Source of the DNA: Eurosta solidaginis
Lineage: Eukaryota > Arthropoda > Insecta > Diptera > Tephritidae
DNA: 64,000 bases
Assembly: GCF_040869045.1 (NCBI RefSeq)
Contig: NC_090321.1
Coordinates: 183,367,596 to 183,431,595, forward strand
Reading direction: 5' to 3'
Positions 1 to 11,014 of this stretch are shown here, one piece after another. Position numbers and translations under genes: made by a program. Below the pieces are notes generated by a model. The model was given only the letters and a program-made list of their open reading frames with translations, was not told where the DNA came from and did no database searches. Position 1 is the first letter of the stretch. The number at the start of each line of letters is the position of its first letter.

Positions 1-66
1 CCGTCCAACCATCCGTCCATCCGTCTGTCCGTAAAAATGATAACTTTAGTAAATTTTGAGGTATCT
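1..66 (+). repeat. mini-me-like repeat, cut by window start
   Basis: A run of GTCY tetramers is followed by a conserved core (GTAAAAATGATAACTTTAGT, then AAATTTTGAGGTATCTT). The same order, in reverse complement, occurs at 53570-53625. The microsatellite-plus-core arrangement matches what I recall of dipteran mini-me elements. Only part of the copy lies in the window. Confidence 0.6.
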
Positions 67-1142
67 TATTATTATTTCAAAGTGAAGCCAGCGCCGAAAC
101 GACACAAAGTGAAATGTGTTTGGGCCTTTAGTTATTATTAAGACACGAAAGTGATATTTAAATTTGTTCGAATTATTAATTTTAATGTCCAAGATGTAAT
201 TCCCAAAAAGTTTAACTGAAAACGGTAATACGCATTATTTGAATAAATAAATAAATAAAACAATTGCAAAGCTGAAGATCACGAACAGAAGCAAATAAAG
301 CACATAAACAAATAAATTGAAAGAAATGTCATTGTGAATGCCAATATTCCTTAGGAATACGCAAGTGTGTAAAGATCTGGGCGCAAGATCGCATAAACAA
401 TAAAAACATACAAAAAATATGAAATACGATATCAGACGCTATTAAGTGGAACTGTCGCCAATCTTATGAATTTGATCCAATTTTTATGAGCTACCCGAAC
501 GAGTCGTAAGGGAGCAATTCGGAATGCGCAGGCGCAAAGTCCGTCGTTACGTAGTTTTATTTTTTGTAAACAAAAAATTGGGTTAAATTAAAGAAAAAAT
601 AAATCGAAATGCGATAAAAAATGCTTAATCCCAATAACTTTTTATGACTTTTTTTATATGAATACTGTTGCTATAGGAATTAACATAAGTACAACAGTAA
701 CGGATACAATTTTATATGATATCATCTGTTAAACAAACAAATTAAGTAGTAATGAGTTTGAGTGAATGAAGCGCCATATATAATTTTTAATTTTAGTCGC
801 GCGAACGTTGAATATTAATGCAGATTTTTGTTTTAAAAAATTTGCTTGAATTGAAGGCATTGCATCTCATTTATTAGCATTTTGTGAATCATTGCAAATT
901 TATAGAAAATAATGACACATTTTTCTCTTTACTTCTAAATTATTTTGTGTGGGCGTTGAAATAAATGCAAGTACAATACATTGTTGTAAAATTTACATAT
1001 GCCCGTATAAATATATGTTCAAATCACATTGTCAGACTTATTGGCGCAATTTATTTGTGCATGACAAAATAATAACAAAATAGTGATGATGGCTAATGAG
1101 ATTTTGCATTTCTGGTCTCTCTATGCAATCGATGACTAATTA
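67..1142. other. AT-rich stretch, no gene seen
   Basis: There is no open frame of useful length, no recognisable domain and no clear repeat boundary. The sequence is AT-rich with short homopolymer and AATA-type runs, as in fly intergenic or intronic DNA. Confidence 0.6.
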
Positions 1143-1235
1143 TACCTTTCATGAACATGAAATGGTTTATTAACTTTGGTCCGATGTTTGTAACGTTGAG
1201 AAATATAGAAGATAGGCTCACCATTAAGTATACCA

Positions 1236-1310
1236 TGTCCGTCTGTCCGTCCGTCCGTCCGTCTGTCCGTCTGTCCGTCCGTCCGTCCGTCTGTCCGTCT
1301 GTCTGTTTGA
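1236..1310 (+). repeat. (GTCY)n microsatellite
   Basis: About 75 bp of alternating GTCC and GTCT tetramers lie just upstream of the conserved element core. This is the proto-microsatellite region of the mini-me-like unit. Similar but shorter tracts occur at 1-33, about 53598-53620 and 61138-61161. Confidence 0.9.
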
Positions 1311-1432
1311 ACGCAAACTAGTCCCTCAAATTTTGAGATATCTCAATGAAATTTGGCACAAGGATGAATTTTTGTATTATATTAGACATTTGTCGGATCC
1401 GGTAGGATCGGACCACTATAAAATATATCTCC

Positions 1433-1962
1433 CATACAACCGATCATTCAGATAAGACGATTTTGGTCATTCCTGCCGCAATTTAGAAAGTATAAACGTG
1501 AAACTCGGTGATATACATTCTAATATATCATAGAAGATATCTTGAAAAATCACTTTGATCGGAGCTATATATAGTATATATCCCATACAACCGATCGTTC
1601 AAATAGAAAGGTTTTTGGCAATTTCTCTCTTAATTTCCAACATAAAAACGTTTAACTTGGTGATATTAATTCTAATATATCATAGAAGATTTTTTGAAAA
1701 AATGACTTTGATCGGAGCTATATATAGTATATATCCCATACAACCGACCGTTCAGATAGAAAAATGTTTGGCAATTTCTCCTTTAGTTTCAAATATAAAA
1801 ACGTGGAACTTGGTGATATATATTCTAATATATCATAGAAGATTTCATGAAAAAATCATTTCTATCGGAGCTATGTATAATATATATCCCATACAACCGA
1901 TCGTTCAGATAAGGGGATTTTTTGCCATTTTTTATTTTATATTTATCTTAAAAATCGTTTAG
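1433..1962 (+). repeat. ~152-bp tandem repeat, about 3.5 units
   Basis: The marker CATACAACCGA recurs at 1433, 1584, 1737 and 1890, giving a period of 151-153 bp. Because the commonest spacing is 153 bp, or 51 codons, one frame (1555-1962, 135 codons) stays open and encodes three near-copies of the same 51-residue block. That frame is a by-product of the period and not a gene. Confidence 0.85.
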
Positions 1963-2047
1963 GTATGTAGATCTGTTCACTATATATTTCTTATCTTATA
2001 CGAACGGGATAAGATTATTGTTCAGCCCCATTCATGAAAGGTATGAA

Positions 2048-2068
2048 GTCTTCGGCACAGCCGAAGAC
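2048..2068 (+). other. terminal hairpin of mini-me-like element
   Basis: A perfect 9-bp stem GTCTTCGGC/GCCGAAGAC encloses the loop ACA, a few bases from the element end. A comparable hairpin (GTTCGG/CCGAAC) sits at the opposite type of end in the repeat at 52857. Confidence 0.8.
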
Positions 2069-2090
2069 AGTCCCGTCCTTACTTGTTTTT

Positions 2091-2814
2091 CTTTCAATTA
2101 AATAAAAGATTTTAAGTTCATTCATATTTTTATTTGTTAAGCATATTAGGACATGAATTGTAGCGTTAAGTACATATTCATGTATGTGTAAATATAATTA
2201 CAGATTCTAAGAAGACTGGCTAATAGGAGGGATATCAGACAAAGAGAAATTCATATAGAGAAAGCAGTACTAAGAACTATAGTAAAATGAAAACGAATAA
2301 CGTTTCCAGTTCTTTATTTCATTGCCTTTAGGACTGGTAGGGAGAGCAATATGAGCACGCTTCGCTAGAAATTTGGTTTTTTAGTGTTGCATGATATCTC
2401 AGATGTTCTTCCTGAATGTGGTAACATGATATCCTAGGATATCGTTCTGGTTGAAATTAAAACACATGATCTACCCAATCTAGTAGGCGGAGGCCTGGTT
2501 TCGAACTGATGTGCTACGTATGAGAGGAGGACAAAAGCTTTTGTTGGTTGACTTGTCTCACGGCTTCCACTTTCTTGTTTCTTGTTTCATGTGTGAATGT
2601 CCCAACAAGCATGCTTCGTTAGATCACTTTTCTGCATCAATTTTACCATTCCTAAGGTAACCCCTCAGACTTTTACTGATCGCTTATTCTTTGTATAAGA
2701 AAAATATACCCGACTTTAAACCCAGCTTGCAGTTAGAAAAACTGAGCTGTTTAAAAATGCACAGTATAAACAAAGCAAGCAAATATTGTTCAGCTGTGCT
2801 GGGCTTTAGGTGCT
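2091..2814. other. unassigned stretch, no gene seen
   Basis: No domain-bearing frame was found. Palindromic ATATCCTAGGATAT lies near 2429. I could not match this stretch to any repeat elsewhere in the window. Confidence 0.5.
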
Positions 2815-3010
2815 TACTTTTCCATTGTTGTTGTTGTTGTTGTTGTTGGAGCAGTGCTTCGCCACATCCAACATGCGCGACCGATTAAAAATTGCCATCA
2901 ATGTCCTCTAACGGGAGTCCAAGCAAACGTGCTGTTTCAACAGGGGTGGACCATAATTAGAGGGGTGTTAGAGGTGTTGGTTCCACAATTCCGTATTACA
3001 TAAGAGTATG
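2815..3010 (-). mobile_element. jockey-type LINE 3' end with (CAA)n tail
   Basis: Read on the minus strand, the end of a LINE polymerase frame is visible (…ETARLLGLPLEDIDGNF, stop). It is followed by a short 3' UTR with GGATGTGGCGAAGCACTGCT and a (CAA)n tail (plus-strand GTT repeats at 2826-2850). The same ending occurs at 40471-40860. The residues match the conserved C-terminus of jockey-group insect LINEs as I know it. The copy is severely 5'-truncated. Confidence 0.65.
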
Positions 3011-3855
3011 AAATGTGTAATCTTCACAACAGAATATTTTAGGTGCTACTTTGCTACTAGTGTACTTAACGATAATAATATTCATACCTACTCCGAACGG
3101 CAGATGAATATTAGATGACAATCTATATGGAGCAGAAATATACACGGAAAACGTTTTCTGAAGAATTTTGATGATATCTAACGCGGACTTGAGGGATTAA
3201 AATAGTTAATTTTGAACTGGTCTGTCCCGTTATACCCATCTTGAAACCGATTACCGATTTATCAAGTCTACTCCGTTCTTATACTTTTAATAACATTCCG
3301 TGTCATTTTAAAATTAGTTCCACAGGTCCAAGTCTCGGTGCACGTCAACTGTTTTTACACTGAATACGGAAAAGTGCTTCAATTAAATGCATAAGTAATA
3401 CTTTATTTACACCTACATCAAATTTTTACAATTTAAAAGAATGTGATATTATTTCTAAATATGTATTTGTGTCGTGACGTCAGAAAGATTCAGATGATGA
3501 AGTACAGACGTTTTAATAGTTAAAAATTTAGTAACAAAAGTGTTGCATTTATAAGTTTAAATATATATTGTAATGCAATTAACGTAGGATGATTGAATTA
3601 TTTTCACCGATATGCGAAATTTCAAACAAAAACCAACATGCCAATGGCTGAATAAATAAACAATCTATGGTACGAAACAAGGAAATCGTTGCCATTAAAC
3701 AATGTTTATGCAATGCTGGTGAGAAAATAAACGATTTCAGAATTTTGATTGCGCAAAGAACGACAGTTGAGAGGAACATATTTATTTGTCCAAATTAATG
3801 AAAATGATCAAATCAATAAATTTATTAGAAGAAATCTAAAAATTTGAGAAGTAGC
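3011..3855. other. unassigned stretch, no gene seen
   Basis: AT-rich. Short frames such as 3579-3779 on the minus strand show no recognisable motif, and no repeat boundary could be placed. Confidence 0.5.
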
Positions 3856-4341
3856 CATTGTGAATTCATACAAGTGAAAAATCTTTCTATTCCTCCATTG
3901 CCATACCTACCTGTCAAATAATAGCTAACAGGGAGAACGGCTGTCGCGAATGGCCCGAGAATGAAAGAAAGGTTTGTTTTTTGCTCGCCGTTATTAAATT
4001 TAAGTGCCATGAATTGCACATTTGTGTTTCAAATCAGCTTTTCTTTTAAATGTGTATACAGAAGATCAGACTACATACTATTTCTAAAATCTAGTTAACC
4101 GATTAAATGTGAGCAGCCAGTTAAGCGAACATTTTAAAATATGTAAATAATGCAATGTACCAGTCGATTACAAAAATGTTTGAAAAATACTATTGAGAAA
4201 ATTATTTAAGTAATCGAACAGCAATTAAACAGGTGATCGATACTGTTTACTATTGTGAACATTTTTATCGAACATTCGGCACTTGTATGAATTCACAATG
4301 GGAGGAATAGACAGATTTTTCACTTGTATGAGTTCGCAATG
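3856..4341. mobile_element. 486-bp TIR element (MITE-like)
   Basis: The ends are inverted copies of about 45 bp. The left end reads CATTGTGAATTCATACAAGT then GAAAAATCTTTCTATTCCTCC; the right end, reverse-complemented, differs at only a few positions. A second copy of the right-end motif lies just inside the right end (about 4281-4305). The interior at about 4095-4245 matches, in reverse orientation, 13670-13780 plus 14344-14375, so the family is dispersed. No clean target duplication was seen, so the superfamily is unknown. No coding capacity. Confidence 0.6.
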
Positions 4342-4429
4342 ATTATAACTCAAAAAATTTGGCTGAACAGATTTAATATTTTTTTTGCTTAACTAATAGT
4401 CAGAAAGAATCAACTGGGACTTTTATTTT

Positions 4430-4830
4430 GTCGGGAATATCTCCACATAGTTATTTACTGCTTCATTTCGGTGTTGTTTTCGTTATCAATGCGAGTTTTT
4501 TTTATGTTTCGGGACTTTTTCCCAATCATTTACAAAATTTATGCAGAATATTTACTTGACCTTTTTCGGATCATTTGCGGCTACCTTCAGATAAGTATAG
4601 AATAATTTGGGAGCAGTGTTTGGATAATTTGGAGATTATTTTGCTATAATTCCCAAATGAACCATTATAGGATCAATGATAGACGATTTCGGAACTGTCA
4701 CTGCATCATATGGGGACTGTGTTCAAGATCATTTCGAGATTGTTTCAGGGTCCATATAGAGAATATTTCGGGATAATTTCAGGATTCCATTGGGAATAGT
4801 TTTGGTAATATTTTTTATTTTTTTTGGTTT
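4430..4830 (+). repeat. degenerate relative of the GGGGACTCC minisatellite
   Basis: Loose reiterations of phrases such as TTTCGGGATAATTTC, TATGGGGACTGTG and GATTCCATTGGGAATAG recur roughly every 40-60 bp. They resemble the better-preserved array at 24160-25170. The similarity is by eye and imperfect. Confidence 0.35.
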
Positions 4831-6200
4831 GTATTTGGTATCCGGCCAAAACTGTTTAAACGGCTAAGCGCCAATTAAGAATCAGTTCGAAATTATTTTT
4901 GGGAAATGACGAGACTTTTTTGTTCCATTTAAAGATACCAAGTCCGAAACTATATCTGCATTACTCGTGACAATATATGAGTGTCTAACAGACTGTGACA
5001 GCAACGACGTCGAGATCGTAATCGCAATTACCAATAATGGCAATCACTGGAACTGTAAGTAATTTTTTTGCTGTGATAAGAAATTGCGACTGGAAATGCG
5101 CGATCACAAAACACGTTATTCCTTAAAAAGCGTGAGATCAGTCAACTATAATCTGACCGTAGCAACCTTATCTAAACCTTACTGATATCATATTGGATTC
5201 ACCATAATTTTTCTTTTGATATATTCAGAAGCAAAAAACGCAAGTGGTTTGATTTTAGCACACAGTGCGCTGCAGGTCAAAGGTTCAATTATTACGCAAA
5301 GTGTTTGATTTATGCGAAATTTATACATTTAGTATATTATTTTATCAATGCTGACGACATCGATATCTTGAACTTTTCCCTCAACAAGTTGCCAAGCAAT
5401 TTACCAACTACATATTCTATGACGCCTAGTTTAGTCGCGAGTTTATTAATTTCAATGCTAAATATCCAAAATTACTTACTGCAAACACAATAAACAATCA
5501 AAGGTTAGAAAATGTCAAATGATATTTTTCGTATATAACACAGCCAATTTAAGATAAAAAAGAATAGCTGACAATAGTCATATTGTACATATGTATGTAT
5601 ATTGGGGATAATTAAATAAATTCGGTAGTCAACGTACTACATAGCTCTATATACACACCTATATATAAATCTAGAATTGTGGTTGACATCTGTAATTCAT
5701 TGAATAATTGATTATTTTGATCTTTTTGTTGCAGATCAAAAAAATTTACCGCTATTGGGTTACTGGAAGTTCAACATCAGTAGTGACATTTTTAAAAATT
5801 ATGTCATGCAATATGATAGTTATAAGACCTTTTTTACGAATGCATTTGTGTGTCAATTTGTCTAGCATAATTGTTTGTTCCTTTCAACACTGTCAATTGG
5901 AGTCATACGCTTGTCGATTACAATTGCATTTCAAAACTGTCAATATGTTTTTGACAATGGTGAGAGTTTCTTTTGGTCACGTTGCTTTGTTTCCTCTCAT
6001 AATCAGTACACATAAATCGAACTTGATTGTTGTTTACAGAAAACCATTTTTTTATTGACCGCAACAGTTTGGTTTTAAAATTTTCTTTGCTTTTAATTAA
6101 TATTATTATTGGTTTAAATCAATTGTGACATCTTTTCGGTAGGTTCCTATATGGGTCAGGCCCAACATGTGTTTTCCTTAACTGGTCAGTATGTGTTATT
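4831..6200. other. unassigned stretch, no gene supported
   Basis: A 116-codon frame at 5708-6058 (plus) begins near TTTTTGTTGCAG, which resembles a splice acceptor. The protein has no recognisable domain, and its AT-rich hydrophobic composition fits chance. An ADDIDI string at 5350-5367 recalls a LINE polymerase active site, but the flanks do not support it. Confidence 0.4.
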
Positions 6201-7676
6201 CAGTGGCGTAACTATACCAGCTGGGGCTAGTGGCAAATTCTTTTGATGGGTCCCTATTAATACAAATCGTCACGTTGTACTCAGTTAAATTTTAACAAAA
6301 TTCGAAATTTAAAGCTTCCTGAATTACACGTTTTGTATATAGCACTAATGGCCATAGGCCTCCTCTCTTAGGCAAGAGAGAATGGACTGTAGTCCATGCT
6401 AGTCCAATATGGAGTCCTGAATGTATTTACAATGAAATAAAAATAACAATTTAATTTTAATGAGATATTTATTAAGAAAACTGTTTTTTTTCTTCTAGAT
6501 TTCTGTTCTGCAAAAATGTCTATAACAGATCGGGCCATAGAATTATCAATAGACAGAAAAGCCAAGTTACATAACCTGTCTTGTCTCATAGAGTTTCTTA
6601 AGAAGGTTTTTATCAGTTTTAATTTTAAAAATGATCGTTCAGTACTAGCTGTAGTCACAGGAATTGTAAGAAATAACATTAATGCAGTGCATACTTCAGG
6701 AAAGTTGCAACGCATAAAATCAGTTATTATTATTAAGAAATCAGCAAGGTGTCTAATACACGACGAGTGTTCTATTTATTTGTCTTTCACTGTCTTTTTT
6801 TTTTTATATATCGCAACAAATTCTAGAGCTCTTTTTGACTAGATCAGTGTTATTTAAAGCTTCTAAAGTGGAAGGCTGCAAAACACTGGAATTTGAAACA
6901 ATTTCATTCATTGGAATGAAACGCGATTTCAGTTGGTTTATAATTATGTCCAATGCTCGATAAAATATTTTCACTTTGAACAAACTTTCCGGATCTTGGA
7001 GACGCTCACTTTCGCAAAGCTTATCAAAATGGCGTTTTACCATCCTCTGGCAAGTTTTAGAAAATTCAGGAATTTTAGACCATTTTTTTGTAACACTACT
7101 CGCTTCCATTTATAAATTTTCAAATTCATGTCGATACTTTTCCAATTCTTCGAGATAAATTTTCAAACGTTTTAAGACATTTCAAAGATCGGTAGCTTTA
7201 GACTGAAGTGCTTTAGAAGCTGCATCGATAGCAAGTACGATCTTGCAATAACATAGCAAAATTGAAGTTTCGATCTTCTTTTTGAGTGAAACAGCTTTAT
7301 TTCTTTCATCTGATTTGCAATTTAACTGAATGTTTTTGTTAGCGCTTTTTGGACTTCAACAACCCGAAGTTTTAAAGCAAAAACGACATCATAACGCCCT
7401 GCCCACCTAGTAGGGTTTAATATTTTTAATGTTATTGAAGTTGAAAACTCACTTTATTTATTAGATATAAAACTTTATAAAATATTCCATCTTTTGATAC
7501 TAGCCCGATAAAGTTATAAATTTGTTGAATTGTTTAAAAAAAAATTGCATATCAATATCTTCTCTCACGTGTAACGTGTACATCTCTTGAAATTGTATTA
7601 TGGTCTTAGGCCGGGCCCTCTTGAGTCGGGGCCCGTGGCATATTGCCAGCCCTACCACCCTATGGTTACGCCACTG
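6201..7676 (-). mobile_element. internally deleted hAT element
   Basis: The termini are inverted repeats CAGTGGCGTAACTATA and, from the right end, CAGTGGCGTAACCATA, differing at one base. Between them lies a broken transposase reading on the minus strand. CAGTGGCG-type ends are characteristic of hAT elements. The flanking 8-mers (gtgttatt and gtaattat) are not identical, so either the target duplication has decayed or the boundary is slightly off. At 1.48 kb the element is too short for a complete hAT transposase plus UTRs; the N-terminal half is missing. Confidence 0.75.
6368..7450 (-). pseudogene. broken hAT transposase, C-terminal half (ZMYM1-like type)
   Basis: Three minus-strand blocks are in transposase order. 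About 7380-7440 carries LNPTRWAGRYDVVFALK, the TRW motif upstream of the catalytic region. 7109-6804 carries an alpha-helical block including LDIIINQLKSRF. 6715-6510 carries the dimerisation region (CTALMLFLTIPVTTASTERS, then KLKLIKTFLRN). Loss of frame between blocks and stop codons show decay. hAT transposases normally carry a BED-type finger and the DDE N-terminal half; both are absent here. Non-functional; residual mobility would need a transposase from elsewhere. Confidence 0.75.
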
Positions 7677-8397
7677 GTAATTATGTGTAAAGCAAAAATA
7701 AAATCGTTACTATAGGTTTCAATTGCAAAGTTCGCTCACTTTTTTGCCCTTCTTTACTGGACTTCTATCTTTATTTTGCTCAAAAAAAAATTTCCTTTAT
7801 AATTAATGTTGATATCTTGCTTGAATTTTTCCACCATGCTCTCACATATTTATATTCATAAATGGAGAATTTGCAAAATTTTATTGTGTTTCGCTAATTG
7901 AGTTCATTGCGAAAAGTCAATGGTGTCTGGCATACCAACCAGCTTTCGTCATCAATTTTTGATGGATAAACAAAAATACGCAAAATTTTTTTCTATACAC
8001 AAGACGGAAGAACCAATTCTTGAACTAACAAACATTTCAATCACATATTTGAATGAGAGAATTTAAAAAAATTTTAGTGGATTCAATAGGTTAGATTAAA
8101 TACGTGGATTTGTTTTATTAAAAAATGTTTAAATGGAATAAAATACAATAATTTTAATTTATATAAAAATAATAATAATTTTAATCTAATAATTATAAAC
8201 TTGAACAAATTTTGCGCTAGCGGTCACGAGCTGAAAGAGTTGCTTTAAATGTAAATGTAAAACGGTTGTGTTCTCTGAAATCTATCTATGAAACTACCAT
8301 CAGAGATCCACTCTGCTGTGATTAGTAAAATAAGTCAGAAAGATTTTGATGTGAACATTTGAAAGCAAAAACTTAAAACTACTCACACTCAGAAAAA
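7677..8397. other. unassigned stretch, no gene seen
   Basis: AT-rich, with poly-A and poly-T runs and no open frame with a recognisable product. Confidence 0.55.
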
Positions 8398-8600
8398 AAT
8401 TTCTCCCGATTGAAGAAAAATGGGAATGAAATGGCACTTAAGAAATTTTTTCCTTATACGCATGGCCAAATTTCTTCAAAATGAGGAAAAATTCTTCAAA
8501 TTGAGGAATTTTTCCTTATTTTGAAGAAATTTTGGCCATGCGAAGAGAAAAAAAATTCTTAAGTGACATTTCATTCATGTTTTTCCTGATTGCAGTTAGA
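8398..8600. repeat. ~200-bp palindrome (foldback hairpin)
   Basis: Two arms of about 100 bp meet near 8499 with almost no spacer. The inner arms (8426-8498 and 8501-8573) are near-perfect: the left contains CATGGCCAAATTTCTTCAAA, the right TTGAAGAAATTTTGGCCATG. Similarity continues outward more loosely to 8398 and 8600. A transcript would form one long hairpin. It is probably a foldback MITE; no protein is encoded. Confidence 0.8.
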
Positions 8601-9179
8601 AATTTTAGGCTCAATTTTAAACTCGCCAATTTATTGCTCGTTCTTCTAATTTTATTGGCTTTAAATTTTAAACTAAATTAAATAATACGTCTTAAACCTC
8701 AACATTGCTTTTAAGCTTATCCCAACAAGTAATATAATCTGAGTTGTTATTATTTGAACATCGGGTGGTATAAGATAAGTACATCTTATATAGGGAACAG
8801 ATGCAAGCGACATATTCATATTCATGGTTCCTACACTCGTAAAAACAAAGAAACAGCTTCCAAAAAGAAATCAAAAAAAATCTAAGGCTTTTTTCTCTGG
8901 TTATAAGAGAATTTTTTAAAGAATAGATAAACTTGTACAAAAAAAACATACAAACAAAATTAATTAAATGTGCAACTGCCATAGCATTGGATTTCGCATC
9001 GAGGTCCTCCACTTCACAGTGGATTGCGCTAATCACAACGTGTGAACAATGTGAGAAATGCTCAATAAAGTATTCTAGACTGAAAAACTTTGAGACAAGT
9101 TTTCTCTAAAATTAACCAATTTAATGAAAATTTGTTTGGAAATGTTAGCGTTTTTTTTTTTGAGTGTGTATCAATGAGA
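8601..9179. other. unassigned stretch, no gene supported
   Basis: A 114-codon minus-strand frame (8692-9036) is rich in Phe, Tyr and Asn from AT-rich codons and shows no domain. I see no support for a gene. Confidence 0.5.
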
Positions 9180-9435
9180 TAGATTTGACGATGACCCTTT
9201 TATAAGAACTATTAGTTGCATGGGATATATATAATATATAAGACCGATCCTAACAATTGTTTCAGGCAAGAATGCATGCTTTATAAGTAAGCACTTGGTG
9301 GAGCTTATAGTTGTAAAAATTAGGAAGAAATGACGAAAACCCTCTTATATGTATGGGAGATACAGGTATGTTATAGCGGGTCAGATTCGGTCTGTTCCAA
9401 CAAATGTCTAATTGAACACCAAAATATACCAACTC
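9180..9435 (-). repeat. mini-me-like fragment, reverse orientation
   Basis: Reverse-complemented, it reads ATTAGACATTTGTTGGAAC, then TATCTCCCATACA, an AAGAGGGTTTT block and a TATATTATATATAT tract. This is the order seen at 1383-1500 and 61229-61450. It is diverged and has no (GTCY)n tract. Confidence 0.6.
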
Positions 9436-9588
9436 ATCAATCTAAATATAGAAACTTTAAATCACTTTAGGAGTTTAAGCAAAATCCAAAAAATTAAAAA
9501 AACCTAAAAATAAAAACTTATATACATACATTTCAGGTTTATTATTTCTAAAATTCTAACAAGTCCTAGAACCTTTTTCGAAACATAT

Positions 9589-10139
9589 TATGGCGAATTT
9601 TAGCATCACTAAGCTGTTAGTAAATAAAGGCACAACAACAAAAACATTAAGCAAGCTGTCACTCTTGGGTACATGAACACATCAATTTAATCATCATTTA
9701 CACACATACATGGAAGGCGACGAGATATACTTGCACACACATAAGCAGCAGCTCGAAGTGAAGAGATATCTAACACACGCTCACATATAGTCATCAGTCG
9801 AAGTTCCTACTCACACATACGCACTCATATAACTAAAATTACCAAGCAGAAGATACAACAATTCTAGAAGGTGTAACGTCTAGACCTTTGGAGATATATG
9901 CAGATGAGGCAGCAGATAGTATAAAAGCAGCGCAAGCTGAGGAATGGATAATCAGTTTGATTTAAGCACGCGAAGTTGCGCAGTGGAGTATAATTGTGAA
10001 GTGTAATTGTACTACTCCCAAAGTAGTGTAATAAAGAGCATTTTGCAATACAGAATATTGGAGTGATTTATTCAACAGTTTAGCGATTCGAGCGTTAGCA
10101 GAAGGTTTCAAATAAGCGGAATTTCCCAAATTCGTTACA
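9589..10139 (+). mobile_element. solo LTR, gypsy-type, with 4-bp target duplication
   Basis: Bounded by TATGGCGAATTTTAGC and AAATTCGTTACA and flanked on both sides by ATAT. It contains a TATA box (tataaaag, 9920-9927) and a poly(A) signal (aataaa, 10030-10035), in the order expected of an LTR. Three relatives lie at 13781, 30908 and 43122. No internal gag-pol sequence adjoins it, so it is a solo LTR left by recombination. The 4-bp duplication suits the Ty3/gypsy group. Confidence 0.75.
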
Positions 10140-10540
10140 ATATGGTAATACATAAATACATGATGTTAGTGATATGTTTCAAATTAAATTTGCTTCAGAT
10201 TAAGGCTCATACTTTCCACCGTGTGTGTATATATGTATGCTTAATCATTACTGCACTTTTGCCTCGCAGAATGCACAGCAATTCTCTCTGGCACTCACAT
10301 TACTAATTTTATCTTTCCATATTAATTCGTATCAAAATAATACAATTTGGAATGCATTTAATGTTTTGATTGCTGCTCGATACACATGAATGCCCATCAA
10401 ATGAAGACTATAAATACTCGAGATTGCAAAAATCTTAAAATAAAATTCTTAGAAATATTGAAGAAAATCCAAAAATGGTGCTAGCAACGTAAATTCAGAC
10501 CCAATTTGCCTGCTGAGTGAAGTATCACGCTGTTCCAATT
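10140..10540. other. unassigned stretch, no gene seen
   Basis: AT-rich unique-looking DNA with no supported frame. Confidence 0.5.
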
Positions 10541-10650
10541 GTACGCCCTATCTCAGAATATTTTTCAAAAACGCTCTATCTCAGAATTCGGTTGAAGAGC
10601 ATCCTATTTCAGATTTTTTTTTTCAATAACGCTCCCAGGTAACGTCAAAA
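10541..10650 (+). repeat. short tandem repeat, ~40-bp unit (TATCTCAGAAT)
   Basis: CTATCTCAGAAT or a close variant occurs three times with TTTTTCAAAAACGCT-like linkers. A related, more degenerate set in mixed orientation lies at about 19485-19640. Confidence 0.45.
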
Positions 10651-11014
10651 AGTGTTTGAATATATATAACTCTGAATTGTGAAATGCCGCTTTTTTCAAA
10701 CGTTTTCTAAAAAGGGCGTTTCCGAAGAGGCAGCTTAGCAGTATCGAATTCGCTTTGGACAGTATCATAGGCAAATCTTCCGATATATAATCTAGTACGT
10801 AGAAAATTTAATAAGCCACTATCCCTGCAAAAAAAAAAGATCACAACTTTGTGGACATGAATAATTGAGTTAAGAATGGAAATTCTTGGAGTGCTTTATA
10901 TAAAGCTTAATTTCGGGTTCATATCGTGTATTTTTATATTATTCTGAGTCATTTTAAGATAATTTAAAAGCTATTACGGTATCACTTAGGAATCATGTTG
11001 GGATTACTTTTCCA

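Larger units (their letters stand above)
1143..2090 (+). mobile_element. mini-me-like element with internal tandem array
   Basis: The unit opens with ACCTTTCATGAACATG and closes with TTCATGAAAGGT at 2031-2042, so its ends are inverted copies. It then runs into a 9-bp stem hairpin and CCGTCCTTACTTG. Inside are a (GTCY)n tract, a core containing AAACTAGTCCCTC, and tandem units rich in TATATATAGTATATAT. The same family occupies 61009-64000 and, diverged and reversed, 9180-9435. The (GTCY)n plus (TA)n make-up fits mini-me elements described in Diptera. No protein is encoded; I infer a non-autonomous element. Confidence 0.65.

Noticed and set aside
1555..1962. 135-codon frame with three 51-residue repeats
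   Set aside because: The tandem repeat period is 153 bp, so one frame stays open; the peptide is a translation of a non-coding array.
5350..5367. ADDIDI string like a LINE polymerase active site
   Set aside because: Neither the preceding nor the following residues match polymerase text; probably chance.
5708..6058. 116-codon frame preceded by a splice-acceptor-like TTTTTGTTGCAG
   Set aside because: No recognisable domain, AT-driven residue composition, and no partner exon or donor site could be found.
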